A stretch of 64,000 nucleotides of DNA from Pseudomonadota bacterium (lineage in GTDB: Bacteria > Pseudomonadota > Gammaproteobacteria > Steroidobacterales > Steroidobacteraceae), in the NCBI GenBank assembly GCA_018241425.1, contig JAFEDU010000005.1, forward strand, positions 124,001 to 188,000, written 5' to 3'. The position numbers were made by a program, and so were the translations under genes. Within the stretch, counting starts at the first letter, position 1. Every line of letters begins with the position of its first letter. The notes under the pieces are model-generated. The model was not told the origin of the DNA, did not search any database, and was given only the letters and a program-made list of their open reading frames with translations. Of the stretch, positions 44,124-52,450 are shown in pieces.

Positions 44124-45785
44124 ATGGACAGAATCTGGCTGAAATCCTACCCGCCGGGCGTACCGGCCGAGATCGATCCCTCGCAGCTGCGCTCCCTGAA
44201 GGAGCTAATCGAGCAGACCTGTCAGGCGCACGGCGACCGGGTGGCCTACGTGCAGATGGGCACGCAGCTCACCTATCGTCAGCTTGACGAGCGGAGCCAG
44301 GCATTCGCTGCGTATCTGCAGCAGGAGGGTTTTCGCAAGGGTGATCGAATCGCGATCATGCTGCCCAACACTCTGCAGTACCCAATCGCGATGTTCGGCG
44401 CTCTGCGAGCAGGGCTTACGGTCGTCAATACGAACCCGCTCTACACCGCAACCGAATTGGAGTACCAGCTGTCAGACTCTGGCGCCGCCGCGCTCCTGGT
44501 TCTGGAGAATTTCGCCCACGTCGTTCAGCAGGTACTTCCGCGCACCAAGGTGCGCCGGGTACTGGTGACCTCGGCGGGCGAAATGCTGGATTTTCCGAAG
44601 TCACTGATCGTGAACCTCGTCGTGCGTCGCGTCCGCAAGCAGGTACCGCCCTGGGTCATCCCGGGTGCGGTCAGTTTCAGGGATGCAGTGAACTCCGGGC
44701 GTCGGCTACGCCTCAACCCCGTAGAAGTCGGGCCCGAAGATCTCGCATTCCTCCAGTACACCGGCGGTACCACGGGGGTAGCCAAGGGCGCAATGCTGTC
44801 CCACGGCAACGTGAGCACGAACGTTCTGCAGTCGGCGGCGTGGATCGGGAAGTCCTTCGACGAGCCGGGCGTACTGATAACCGCAATCCCGCTCTATCAC
44901 ATCTTCGCGCTCACGGCGAACTGCATGATGTTCGCGCGTCTCGGGTGGAAGAACGTTCTCATCATAAATCCACGTGACCTTCCCGCCATGCTGGGTGACA
45001 TGAAGAAGCATCCGGCCAACTTCCTAAGTGGCGTAAATACCCTTTTCAACGCGCTGCTCCATGCACCGGGATTTAGCGGCATCGACTTCAGTCGACTCAA
45101 AGTGACATTGGGAGGGGGGATGGCCGTGCAGGGCGCGGTGGCGGAGCGCTGGAAGCAGGCGACGGGATGCATCCTCACGCAGGCTTGGGGGCTGACTGAG
45201 ACTTCTCCCGCCGCCTGTATCAACCCGCAACATCTGGATTTTAACGGCTCAATCGGGCTGCCGATTTCTTCGACGGAGGTCTCCATCAAGAGCGATTCCG
45301 GAGAAGATGTTCCCCTGGGTGAGGCTGGCGAGATCTGCGTGCGCGGGCCCCAGGTAATGAAGGGATACTGGAATCGACCGGACGAGACCGCGAAGGTCAT
45401 GCTGCCTGAGGGCTGGCTCCGCACCGGGGACGTCGGACGTATGGATGAGAACGGCTTTGTGTACATTGAGGATCGAAAGAAAGACATGATCCTGGTGTCG
45501 GGCTTTAACGTATATCCCAACGAAGTCGAAGCCGCCGTGGTCACTCACCCGGGGATCCTGGAGGCGGCTGCCGTCGCCCAACCCGATGAGCATTCAGGGG
45601 AGGTCGTAGCCCTCTTCGTAGTCCGAAAAGACCCTGCACTTACAGAGCACGAAGTGATCGCGCACGCTCGGAAGTCGCTAGCCGGTTATAAGGTGCCCAA
45701 GCACGTCTACTTTCGAAACGACCTTCCTAAGACGAATGTCGGAAAGATTTTGCGGAAAGCACTACGGGAGGAAATTGCTAATTGA
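44124..45785 (+). CDS. fadD: Long-chain fatty acid-CoA ligase
   Basis: FadD (553 residues) activates free fatty acids to acyl-CoA with ATP. The AMP-binding P-loop is YTGGTTGVAKGAMLSHGN. The adenylation motifs GWLRTGDVGRMDENGF and DRKKDMILVSGFNVYPNEVE follow, with the catalytic Lys in KTNVGKILRK. The length is close to E. coli FadD. It follows tesA, which releases free fatty acids outside the inner membrane, so the pair suits fatty acid salvage. GC is somewhat lower than in the genes before it. Confidence 0.95.
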   Translation: MDRIWLKSYPPGVPAEIDPSQLRSLKELIEQTCQAHGDRVAYVQMGTQLTYRQLDERSQAFAAYLQQEGFRKGDRIAIMLPNTLQYPIAMFGALRAGLTVVNTNPLYTATELEYQLSDSGAAALLVLENFAHVVQQVLPRTKVRRVLVTSAGEMLDFPKSLIVNLVVRRVRKQVPPWVIPGAVSFRDAVNSGRRLRLNPVEVGPEDLAFLQYTGGTTGVAKGAMLSHGNVSTNVLQSAAWIGKSFDEPGVLITAIPLYHIFALTANCMMFARLGWKNVLIINPRDLPAMLGDMKKHPANFLSGVNTLFNALLHAPGFSGIDFSRLKVTLGGGMAVQGAVAERWKQATGCILTQAWGLTETSPAACINPQHLDFNGSIGLPISSTEVSIKSDSGEDVPLGEAGEICVRGPQVMKGYWNRPDETAKVMLPEGWLRTGDVGRMDENGFVYIEDRKKDMILVSGFNVYPNEVEAAVVTHPGILEAAAVAQPDEHSGEVVALFVVRKDPALTEHEVIAHARKSLAGYKVPKHVYFRNDLPKTNVGKILRKALREEIAN

Positions 45786-45791
45786 CCACTT

Positions 45792-46532
45792 TTACGCTGT
45801 CAGTGATTTCTTTGATTGTCCGACGTAAGCGTAGGTGTGCACTCCTGCCCGGACTTTGGAAACAGAACTGCCGCTGTGAAGCCGAGCGGCCCGACGCGAC
45901 TCGAGCCAATCGTTGACCGTTCTGACGAATATGCGTCCCTGAAGTTGGGTAAATTGCTCAAACTCCGCTATGTAGCTTTCCGGAAGATCCGGAATTTCAG
46001 CCGTGCGCTCTATCAACGGTCCGGCTGATTGGGCGGTGTTGACGTTTCTCCCGACAGTCTCCAGAAGCATCGATAACGCTTTCGCAGTGTGCTGAATTAC
46101 CAGTGGATCGTTTTTGGAGATTAGAGCGGCATCGCCGCATGGAACATATTGTCCGCGACTGGTCCTCAGCAGGAGCCCAAGATTTCTTAGCTTTCTTGTG
46201 AACAGGACGTTGTTCTTCTTTATCCCTTGCGAGCGGACAAGTGCCTGCACACTGGGCTTCGGCCCCAAAAGACGGACGGATTTTGGCTTTCCTTTGGAAT
46301 CCAGGTAACTCCGATCGCGATGCCACGCATCCAAGACCAAACCAGCAGCTATCGAGTCGCTTTCCGCTGCCTTTGCACGGCGCCTCGTATCCCGACTGGC
46401 CATTTCAAGCGCCGCCGCGCTCATGCTTGCGACATGGGTGGCTGAAATCCCCGAATCCAGTAGCAATTCAAATAGTGCAATGATGACTTTTGAATAATCC
46501 AACTCAACCTTGCCTAGAGTTCTGACCCGCAT
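45792..46532 (-). CDS. DUF6502-like protein, divergent copy A
   Basis: This 246-residue soluble protein is related in layout to the two other genes of this island. A helical N-terminus (FELLLDSGISATHVASMSAAALEMA) is followed by LVLDAWHRDRSYLDSKGKPKSVRLLG, the family landmark that reads WH-x-D-x-x-(Y/F)-x-D. It lacks the C-terminal GIYFFE ending of copy C. A GGAG site lies 8 bases before the ATG. The N-terminal part looks like a winged-helix DNA-binding domain, so a regulatory role is plausible. It is separated by 35 bases from copy B and its stop is 6 bases from the fadD stop, tail to tail. Base composition is low for the window. Confidence 0.6.
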   Translation of the reverse strand: MRVRTLGKVELDYSKVIIALFELLLDSGISATHVASMSAAALEMASRDTRRRAKAAESDSIAAGLVLDAWHRDRSYLDSKGKPKSVRLLGPKPSVQALVRSQGIKKNNVLFTRKLRNLGLLLRTSRGQYVPCGDAALISKNDPLVIQHTAKALSMLLETVGRNVNTAQSAGPLIERTAEIPDLPESYIAEFEQFTQLQGRIFVRTVNDWLESRRAARLHSGSSVSKVRAGVHTYAYVGQSKKSLTA

Positions 46533-46567
46533 GTTTTTTGCTCCGCAATGCCGCCCAGATTTCGTAA

Positions 46568-47392
46568 CTATGGGTCCCCGGAGTTCAGAAGAATTGTTAC
46601 CGTAATACCATGAGCAGACTTGTTGCCACGAGCGGCACCGCCCCTTCGATTCAATTTCAAGGAGCCGCCGAGAGCGTTAAGCATGGCCAGAGCACTTGAG
46701 TGGCACCGCTCTACTAGAAACGCCCGGTCTCGCTCCGTAATAACTGGTAGCGTGAGCCGATATACGTTTCCGCCAAGTTCGTCTTGACGGGAATGGGCCA
46801 TGCGTAGCCCGTCGATAAGTGCAGGGGCGACCAACGCGAGGCTAGCAAGTTTCCCCCTCGTGGATCGACGTCCGGCTTGTAGATAGACCCGATCTCCAGC
46901 GACTCTGACCGCTCCTCTATCCAGCAATTCAGTTAGCACCGCCCGATAAGGGACGTCGCCTGCGTGTTTCCGAGCAAGTGCGCGGAACGACCGAGATCCG
47001 TTCAAAATTGATAGTGAGCGTGGGCATCGAGATCCGGACGAAAATGAACGATCGCTATGCCAAGCGTCGAGAACCCGCGCCACCGGCGCCAGCGATGATG
47101 TATCTAAGGCGCTAGGAACTTCAGAGTGCAGGATGCGCCTCACATCTGCGCGAGCATAGCCTGTTTGCGCTGCTACCCTAGAGTAGTTGACTTTACCGTT
47201 TCGTAGTTTGGATCGAGCCGCAGCTGCACGCACAAAAGCATGGCGCGAAAGTTCGCCAAACGTCTTCGGCGTCACGCCGCTGGCAAGAAGTACCACGACC
47301 AACTCGCTCAGCACATCTTGCAGGAGCGAATGACCCGCGTTCGGTGAAGTTGCCCGGTTCTTGTCCGGCACGTACGTCGTCGTTCTTCTCAA
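46568..47392 (-). CDS. DUF6502-like protein, divergent copy B
   Basis: This protein of about 274 residues has an N-terminal helical segment (LLQDVLSELVVVLLASGVTPKTFGELSRHAFV). A predicted HTH follows (VNYSRVAAQTGYARADVRRIL), then VLDAWHSDRSF and a middle domain with VPYRAVLTELLDRGAVRVAGDRVYL. This order matches DUF6502 proteins: HTH, then a WH-x-D motif, then a winged segment ending in V.L. The start is uncertain: TTG 47392 opens the frame and GTG 47371 is an alternative, and neither has a clear Shine-Dalgarno. It lies after a terminator that separates it from the repeat-protein gene, and is co-directional with copy A. Confidence 0.6.
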   Translation of the reverse strand: MRRTTTYVPDKNRATSPNAGHSLLQDVLSELVVVLLASGVTPKTFGELSRHAFVRAAAARSKLRNGKVNYSRVAAQTGYARADVRRILHSEVPSALDTSSLAPVARVLDAWHSDRSFSSGSRCPRSLSILNGSRSFRALARKHAGDVPYRAVLTELLDRGAVRVAGDRVYLQAGRRSTRGKLASLALVAPALIDGLRMAHSRQDELGGNVYRLTLPVITERDRAFLVERCHSSALAMLNALGGSLKLNRRGGAARGNKSAHGITVTILLNSGDP

Positions 47393-47430
47393 CCGTTAGA
47401 CATTCCATCCGCCGTATCATCATGAGTCCA

Positions 47431-47466
47431 AAAGAACACGCCCCGCAAAGGCCATTTGCGAGGCGT
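47431..47466 (-). terminator. Terminator after the GISGGG-repeat gene
   Basis: On the minus strand a 12-bp stem (47466-47455 with 47449-47438, one G-U pair) with a 5-base loop is followed by GTTCTTTT. It is located 47 bases after the repeat-protein stop and before DUF6502-like copy B, so the cassette probably comprises two transcription units. The tail is not a pure U run, so some read-through is likely. Confidence 0.7.
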
Positions 47467-47513
47467 TTCTATCGAAATGGGACTTACAAGCGAGTCCCGC
47501 GATTTAGATCTAC

Positions 47514-48305
47514 TTAGGGGAGGAGAGTACGCATATTACGTACCACGCCGCTGACCGCCGCGCCGCCGCCGCTGATGCCGTTCACCGCAGCGCCGCCGCC
47601 GCTGATGCCGCTGACCGCAGCGCCACCGCCGCTGATCCCATTAGTGTGACGCCCGACAATCAAGCCATTCACCGCCGCGCCACCGCCGCTGATGCCGCTC
47701 ACCGCCGCGCCACCGCCGCTGATGCCGCTGACCGCAGCGCCGCCGCCACTGATGCCGTTTACGAGTACTACGCCTCGAGCTACTGGTTGGATGCCTGAAA
47801 TTTGTGCTCGCGCTCCAATTTCCGGGGAATTCGCAAGAGCAACTATTGACGGTGTGAGATCGACGGCGACTCCGCCCACTACAGAGCGTCCGACTGACGA
47901 ATCGACTTTCTGTACGAAGCCAGTGAGGAGCACCTGGCTCGCACCTGCGACGTACGGTCCCCGCAACTGCACGTGTGAAACGGCAATTGATCCGTCGGAA
48001 TTCAGGCTACCGTATACGGAGACCGAATCGCCTACCTTGAGGACTGCCGCACTTGAAGAAACTATCTTCTGCCCGAGCACGGTCGCGCTTTGACTCACCG
48101 CGTCGACGGACTCAACCGGGCCGATTAAGAGCAACTCGGTGCCGCGAGCGCTAGCTGGTGCACCGCCGCCACTAATTCCATTCACCGCCGCGCCACCGCC
48201 GCTGATACCGCTGACTGCAGCACCACCCCCGCTGATTCCTGCACTGGAGACTGCGGTTGCGCCGGCGAAAAGGACCGCGCTGACAATTGAATTCTTAATC
48301 TTCAT
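47514..48305 (-). CDS. Exported DUF5666-type protein with GISGGG repeats
   Basis: This 263-residue protein has a signal peptide of about 22 residues (MKIKNSIVSAVLFAG...SSA). Cleavage would expose GISGGGAAV directly. Ten-residue units GISGGGAAV(S/N) occur three times at the N-terminus and six times at the C-terminus. Between them lie two OB-like beta domains typical of DUF5666 (GPVESVDAVSQSATVLGQKI, LKVGDSVSVYGSLNSDGSI, LLTGFVQKVDSSVGRSVVGG). A GGGGAG site precedes the ATG. It lies 33 bases after a DUF6502 gene, an arrangement I recognise for DUF5666 proteins. Periplasmic or surface location is likely; the function is unknown. Confidence 0.75.
   Translation of the reverse strand: MKIKNSIVSAVLFAGATAVSSAGISGGGAAVSGISGGGAAVNGISGGGAPASARGTELLLIGPVESVDAVSQSATVLGQKIVSSSAAVLKVGDSVSVYGSLNSDGSIAVSHVQLRGPYVAGASQVLLTGFVQKVDSSVGRSVVGGVAVDLTPSIVALANSPEIGARAQISGIQPVARGVVLVNGISGGGAAVSGISGGGAAVSGISGGGAAVNGLIVGRHTNGISGGGAAVSGISGGGAAVNGISGGGAAVSGVVRNMRTLLP
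47551..47640 (-). repeat. GISGGG repeat block, C-terminal half 2
   Basis: Three tandem copies of a 30-base unit encode GISGGGAAV(S/N). Copies differ mainly at synonymous third positions, which suggests selection on the peptide rather than recent DNA amplification. They read in the frame of the 47514-48305 gene. Confidence 0.9.
47669..47758 (-). repeat. GISGGG repeat block, C-terminal half 1
   Basis: Three further 30-base units, in frame, are separated from the distal block by a short non-repeat stretch encoding LIVGRHT. This spacer breaks the array into two triplets. Confidence 0.9.
48153..48240 (-). repeat. GISGGG repeat block, N-terminal
   Basis: Three in-frame units immediately follow the predicted signal-peptide cleavage site. 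The third is degenerate (GISGGGAPAS) and leads into the first beta domain. Confidence 0.9.
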
Positions 48306-48338
48306 CGACTTTGGCTCCCCGAAATTCGATCGTTCGCG

Positions 48339-49286
48339 CTACTTTTTCTGGCTGATGCCGGCGAGAACATCGATCTCTTCCACGGTCGTCGTGACAGGCA
48401 CAACGGGCTCATCGTCATCTAGCGAATCGTTCAGCTGCCAATCCAAGCCGTCGCCTGGCTGGTCTTCAAAAAAGTAAATTCCGACTCCGTATTTCTTACC
48501 GGCCTCGCTGCGCTCTGCGGACGCGATTCGGGTAAGAAATGTGTCAATTTCGGTCAGCAATTCCTGTCCACGCTCGGCCGCCAGAACTAGAAGCCGGTTC
48601 CGTCCGACCTCTGAGAGTGGGTCGTCCGACAACACGGTTCTCTCGAAATAGAGCGGCTCCGGGCTGATTCTCAGCAGGTTGTGAACGAAGTTGCCTGCTA
48701 TAACCGCCAGAAACCTGCCCATGCGCTCAATCCGCTTAACGTCTGCGCCCTTCGGCACATAGGCTCGCGAAAGACAACGTACGGTCACGGAATCGATTAC
48801 TTCTACAGATCCGGCTGCAACCAGCTCATCCAGCAGGGCTTCTTCGTCCGCTCCTGGACAAGCAATCTTCACCAATTCTCGGAAACTCTTACGGGGAGAT
48901 CCCGCAGTAGGAGCGAGATCGAGCTCAAGCGCTAGACCATATGCGCCTGAGAAACCGGTCTGCGTGTGCCAAGCAGTAAGAAGACTGGTGACTTGATCAA
49001 GACTTACGGTTGCGCGGAGGCTGTGGGGCGCACCGGACCTTGTCGCTTCCCGCAACGCGGTAACGTCAGATTTTGTGAGCCCAGCCACCGCCGCGAGGCG
49101 AGCGTCAGTCGTCGCACGCTGTTGGCCCGATAACCGTGCTTCGAGAGCTTGGATGTATGTACGCCGAACAACGCCCGAAATCTCGCTCGCAGAAATCCCG
49201 TACTCGAATGCAACACGCGTGAGTGGTCGCACCAAGGAGGCGAATACGTTGAGAACCGCTTCTTTTTCGCGGGCGGACTTGTTCAC
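48339..49286 (-). CDS. DUF6502-family protein, canonical copy C
   Basis: This 315-residue protein matches the DUF6502 pattern as I know it: VLNVFASLVRPLTRVAFEYGIS, then an HTH-like AAVAGLTKSDVTALREAT, LTAWHTQTGFSG, a middle SFRELVKIA and LLDELVAAGSVEV, VRCLSRAYVPKGAD, and the C-terminal YGVGIYFFED. The start is GTG 49286. An overlapping ATG at 49311 is out of frame and lies at the predicted transcription start. It is the first gene of the cassette, 33 bases ahead of the DUF5666 gene, and has its own promoter. The HTH-like segment suggests transcription control of the cassette itself, which is inference. Confidence 0.75.
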   Translation of the reverse strand: MNKSAREKEAVLNVFASLVRPLTRVAFEYGISASEISGVVRRTYIQALEARLSGQQRATTDARLAAVAGLTKSDVTALREATRSGAPHSLRATVSLDQVTSLLTAWHTQTGFSGAYGLALELDLAPTAGSPRKSFRELVKIACPGADEEALLDELVAAGSVEVIDSVTVRCLSRAYVPKGADVKRIERMGRFLAVIAGNFVHNLLRISPEPLYFERTVLSDDPLSEVGRNRLLVLAAERGQELLTEIDTFLTRIASAERSEAGKKYGVGIYFFEDQPGDGLDWQLNDSLDDDEPVVPVTTTVEEIDVLAGISQKK

Positions 49287-49305
49287 GGGCGAGACCCAGT
49301 TGTTC

Positions 49306-49341
49306 TGACATAACTCTAAGTAGTTCAGTAACTTATGTCAA
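49306..49341 (-). promoter_or_regulatory. Cassette promoter with overlapping inverted repeat
   Basis: On the minus strand a perfect TTGACA -35 (49341-49336) and a TAGAGT -10 (49318-49313) are separated by 17 bases, giving a start point near 49306. The arms TGACATAA (49306-49313) and TTATGTCA (49333-49340) form an exact 8-base inverted repeat that covers the -35 and the -10/+1 region. A repressor bound here would block polymerase. The DUF6502 proteins encoded downstream are candidates to bind it. Confidence 0.7.
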
Positions 49342-49511
49342 TTTACGGAATGTGACCGTGCCGTGTGACTCAGTCGGTGGTAGGGGAAAACCCTATTTGA
49401 AACAGAAAGTTATGGGTCAGCGGCGTCGAGCAGCTACTGACTTAGCCTTGGGCGTAACTGTGGCCCGAGAGGGCTACATTCGTGCTGCCGAGCGGCAGGC
49501 TTGAGGCTTCT

Positions 49512-50684
49512 TCAGGTGCGCTCCGCGGGTTCGAAGAGACGTCGGTGCTCGAGTATTGCGTACCGATCTGTCATCCCCGCGATGTAATCCGACACCGCGC
49601 GAGCTCTTCCCGAAGCCCCGTGTGCACCTTCTGCATGAATGGCGTGATCACGATGTTCGGTTGGCATGAGGTTCACGTCTCTAAGGAAAGCTTCGAAGAG
49701 CTGCTGAAGCACGCGACGCGCCTTCGAAGTCATCCTCAGCACCTTGTAGTGGCGGTAAACATGTTCACGCAGAAATGACTTCAGCTGCTGATGTTCTTCC
49801 TCACACTCTTCGCTCAGCATCGCGAGCGACCTTGCCTGCGCACGGACATCGTCGATCGACTGCGGTTGCACGAGGTCAATCTGGGCTTGCGTGGTCCTGA
49901 TGAAGTCGCTGACCAGGTAATTGACCATGCGTCGAATGGTCTCGTGCACGAGGCGCCTCTCACCGAGATCCGGATACAGGCGCACGACGGCGTCGTGCTG
50001 GCGCCGGAACATCCGGACCTCGCGCAGCGATTCGATGGTCAGAAGCTGCGCCCGGATGCCGTCGTCCACGTCGTGGTTGTTGTAGGCAATCTCGTCGGCC
50101 AGGTTTGCGATCTGGGCTTCCAACCCGGGCTGGCGTCTGTGGATGAAGCGCTCACCCAGTTCACCCAGTTGCCGAGCGTTGCGCAGTGAGCAGTGCTTGA
50201 GGATGCCCTCCCGGCATTCGAACGTGAGGTTAAGCCCAGGAAACTCTGCGTAGCGCTCCTCGAGTTCGTCGACGACCCGCAGCGACTGCAGGTTGTGCTC
50301 GAACCCGCCATAGTCGCGCATGCACTCGTTGAGGGCGTCCTGGCCGGCATGGCCGAACGGCGTGTGGCCCAAGTCATGGGCCAGACTGATCGCTTCCGTA
50401 AGCGCCTCGTTCAAGCGCAGGGCCAGGGCGACCGAGCGGGCGATCTGCGCCACCTCGACGGAGTGCGTGATGCGGGTCCGGTAGAGGTCGCCCTCGTGGT
50501 TCACGAATACCTGGGTCTTGTAGACCAGGCGGCGGAACGCGTTTGAGTGGATGATGCGGTCCCGGTCACGCTGGAACTCCCCCCGGAATTCCGGCGCCGG
50601 CTCCGGGAAGCGCCGGCCACGGGATTGCTCATCGTGGGCGGCATAGGCGGCGAGCGGTGCCCCAGGTCGGGTGGCCTCGCTCAC
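49512..50684 (-). CDS. dgt: Deoxyguanosinetriphosphate triphosphohydrolase (dGTPase-like)
   Basis: This 390-residue HD-domain enzyme hydrolyses dGTP (or dNTPs) to the nucleoside and triphosphate. The metal-binding residues are in RITHSVEVAQIAR (His), SLAHDLGHTPFGHAG (His-Asp) and ADEIAYNNHDVDDG (Asp). The shorter non-Dgt subtype ('dGTPase-like') fits this length better than the E. coli Dgt. It overlaps aroB by 4 bases, continuing the pil-aro transcript. Confidence 0.93.
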   Translation of the reverse strand: MSEATRPGAPLAAYAAHDEQSRGRRFPEPAPEFRGEFQRDRDRIIHSNAFRRLVYKTQVFVNHEGDLYRTRITHSVEVAQIARSVALALRLNEALTEAISLAHDLGHTPFGHAGQDALNECMRDYGGFEHNLQSLRVVDELEERYAEFPGLNLTFECREGILKHCSLRNARQLGELGERFIHRRQPGLEAQIANLADEIAYNNHDVDDGIRAQLLTIESLREVRMFRRQHDAVVRLYPDLGERRLVHETIRRMVNYLVSDFIRTTQAQIDLVQPQSIDDVRAQARSLAMLSEECEEEHQQLKSFLREHVYRHYKVLRMTSKARRVLQQLFEAFLRDVNLMPTEHRDHAIHAEGAHGASGRARAVSDYIAGMTDRYAILEHRRLFEPAERT

Positions 50685-51763
50685 GCAACCGCCCCGGCAT
50701 GTTGCGCGAGCGTCCGCGTCAGAGCGTCGCCCGGGTACTCGGAGGTCACGAATGCCGCACCGATGGCCTTCAGCAACACCAGCCGCAGGCGGCCCTCGAG
50801 CACCTTCTTGTCGATGCGCATGTGCTCGAGGAGCACCGGCGGGGCAACCGATTGGACGCGGGTCGGCAGCCCGGTGAGCTCCACCAGCCGCCGCACGCGT
50901 TCAGCCTGTGCAGGGTCCAACAGTCCGCACTCCCGCGACATGGCCGCCGCCATGACCAGACCCGCACCAACCGCTTCGCCATGGAGCCATTCGCGATAGG
51001 CGGTCGCCGATTCGGCGGCATGGCCGAAGGTGTGCCCGAGGTTCAGGAGCGCGCGCTCGCCCTCCTCACGCTCGTCCCGGGCCACGATCGCCGACTTGAT
51101 CTGGCAGGAGCGGCGGATCACGTGCGCGAGGGCTGCAGGGTCGCGCGCCAGGAGCGCCGGCATGTTGCCCTCGAGCCAGGCAAACAGCTCCGGGTCGCAG
51201 ATCAGGCCGTACTTGATCACCTCGGCAAGCCCGGCGCGCAGCTCCCGGGCCGGAAGCGTCGTCAGGGTCGCGGTATCGCTCACCACGAGGTGAGGCTGGT
51301 GGAAGGCCCCGATCAGATTCTTGCCGCCCGGGTGGTTCACCGCGGTCTTGCCGCCGACGGAGGAGTCCACCTGCGCGAGCAGCGTCGTGGGCACCTGGAC
51401 GAAGGCGACGCCGCGCTGGTAGCACGCCGCCACGAAACCGGCGAGGTCCCCCACCACGCCGCCGCCGAGGGCCAGGACTGCGCAGTCCCGCGCGAAGCGG
51501 TTGGCGATCAGCACGTCCAGCACACGCGCTGCGTTGGCGAGCGTCTTGTGCTCCTCGCCGTCGGGAAGGATGACCTCGAGCACGCGACGCGATCCGAGCG
51601 CCGTGCGCAGCGGGCGCATGTACAGGGGCGCCACCGTCGTATTGCTGACGATCAGCAGGTGGCCCGCGCGCAGCGCCGCAAACGAGTCGGCAACGCCGAG
51701 CAGGCCGGCGCCGATGAGGATCGGGTAGCTGCGCGTGCCGAGTTCGACGTTCAGGGTGTCCAA
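50681..51763 (-). CDS. aroB: 3-dehydroquinate synthase
   Basis: AroB (360 residues) converts DAHP to 3-dehydroquinate, the second step of the shikimate pathway that feeds the trp operon above. Key motifs are LPDGEEHKTL, LGGGVVGDLAGFVAACYQRG, VPTTLLAQVDSSVGGKTAVNH and the metal-binding NLGHTFGHAAE. The length is normal. It lies 85 bases after aroK and overlaps dgt, in the common aroK-aroB order. Confidence 0.97.
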   Translation of the reverse strand: MDTLNVELGTRSYPILIGAGLLGVADSFAALRAGHLLIVSNTTVAPLYMRPLRTALGSRRVLEVILPDGEEHKTLANAARVLDVLIANRFARDCAVLALGGGVVGDLAGFVAACYQRGVAFVQVPTTLLAQVDSSVGGKTAVNHPGGKNLIGAFHQPHLVVSDTATLTTLPARELRAGLAEVIKYGLICDPELFAWLEGNMPALLARDPAALAHVIRRSCQIKSAIVARDEREEGERALLNLGHTFGHAAESATAYREWLHGEAVGAGLVMAAAMSRECGLLDPAQAERVRRLVELTGLPTRVQSVAPPVLLEHMRIDKKVLEGRLRLVLLKAIGAAFVTSEYPGDALTRTLAQHAGAVA

Positions 51764-51848
51764 GTGCGTGTCCGCGAAACCGCGGCGTTTCCGGGCGCCG
51801 TGCGGGGCTCAGTATATACGCGGGCTCCAAGGCGCCCCGGCCGGCGCC

Positions 51849-52379
51849 TCAAGGGGATCCGAGCTCGCGCAGGATCGCCTCGGTCACGTGCGGTACGCGC
51901 CGGCCATCGGTGGTCACGACGACGTCCGCGATGCTGCGGTAAAGCGGTGCGCGTATGCCCATGAGCTGCTCCAGCCGCTCGGCAGGATCCCCGGTCGCGA
52001 TCAAGGGACGGTTGCGGCCGAAGCGGACCCGGTGCGCCTGCTGCGCAACCGAGGTCTCCAGGTACACCACCTGGCCGCGCTCAGCGAGGTGGCGGCGGTT
52101 GTCCTCGAGCAGGACCGCACCCCCGCCGGTCGCCAGCACGATCCCCTCCATGGCGGTGAGTGCCTCGATCGCCTCTCGCTCACGCTCGCGGAAGCCCGAT
52201 TCGCCTTCCTTCTCGAAGATGAACGGGATGTCCACCCCCGTGCGGCGCTCGATCTCGGTGTCGCTGTCGTAAAAGGGCAGATTGAGCGCCCGGGCGAGCG
52301 AGCGCCCGACGGCGGTCTTGCCCGAGCCCATGGGACCGATGAGGAACACATTCTGTCTGCCGCGCATGAGTGGCGACAA
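51849..52379 (-). CDS. aroK: Shikimate kinase
   Basis: AroK (176 residues) phosphorylates shikimate. It has Walker A GPMGSGKTAVG, the shikimate-binding DSDTEIERRTG, and VLATGGGAVL, followed by the lid region RFGRNRPLI. It lies downstream of pilQ across a 71-base gap with a long palindrome, a gene order that is conserved in many gammaproteobacteria. Confidence 0.97.
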   Translation of the reverse strand: MSPLMRGRQNVFLIGPMGSGKTAVGRSLARALNLPFYDSDTEIERRTGVDIPFIFEKEGESGFREREREAIEALTAMEGIVLATGGGAVLLEDNRRHLAERGQVVYLETSVAQQAHRVRFGRNRPLIATGDPAERLEQLMGIRAPLYRSIADVVVTTDGRRVPHVTEAILRELGSP

Positions 52380-52391
52380 GGATACCGAAAA

Positions 52392-52421
52392 CGCTGCGGC
52401 CGCCTTAAGGCGGCCGCAGCG
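52392..52421. terminator. Long perfect palindrome between pilQ and aroK
   Basis: A 30-base perfect inverted repeat has 13-bp GC-only arms (52392-52404 and 52409-52421) around TTAA. No T tract follows on either strand, so it is not a standard intrinsic terminator. It may stabilise RNA ends or attenuate read-through from the pil operon into aroK. Confidence 0.6.
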
Positions 52422-52450
52422 GGATCACGGGAAGCCTCCGGACGGAAGCT

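Noticed and set aside
47551..48240. CRISPR-like regular 30-base repeats
   Set aside because: Repeats are directly adjacent or in frame in a coding sequence, with no unique spacers and no cas genes.
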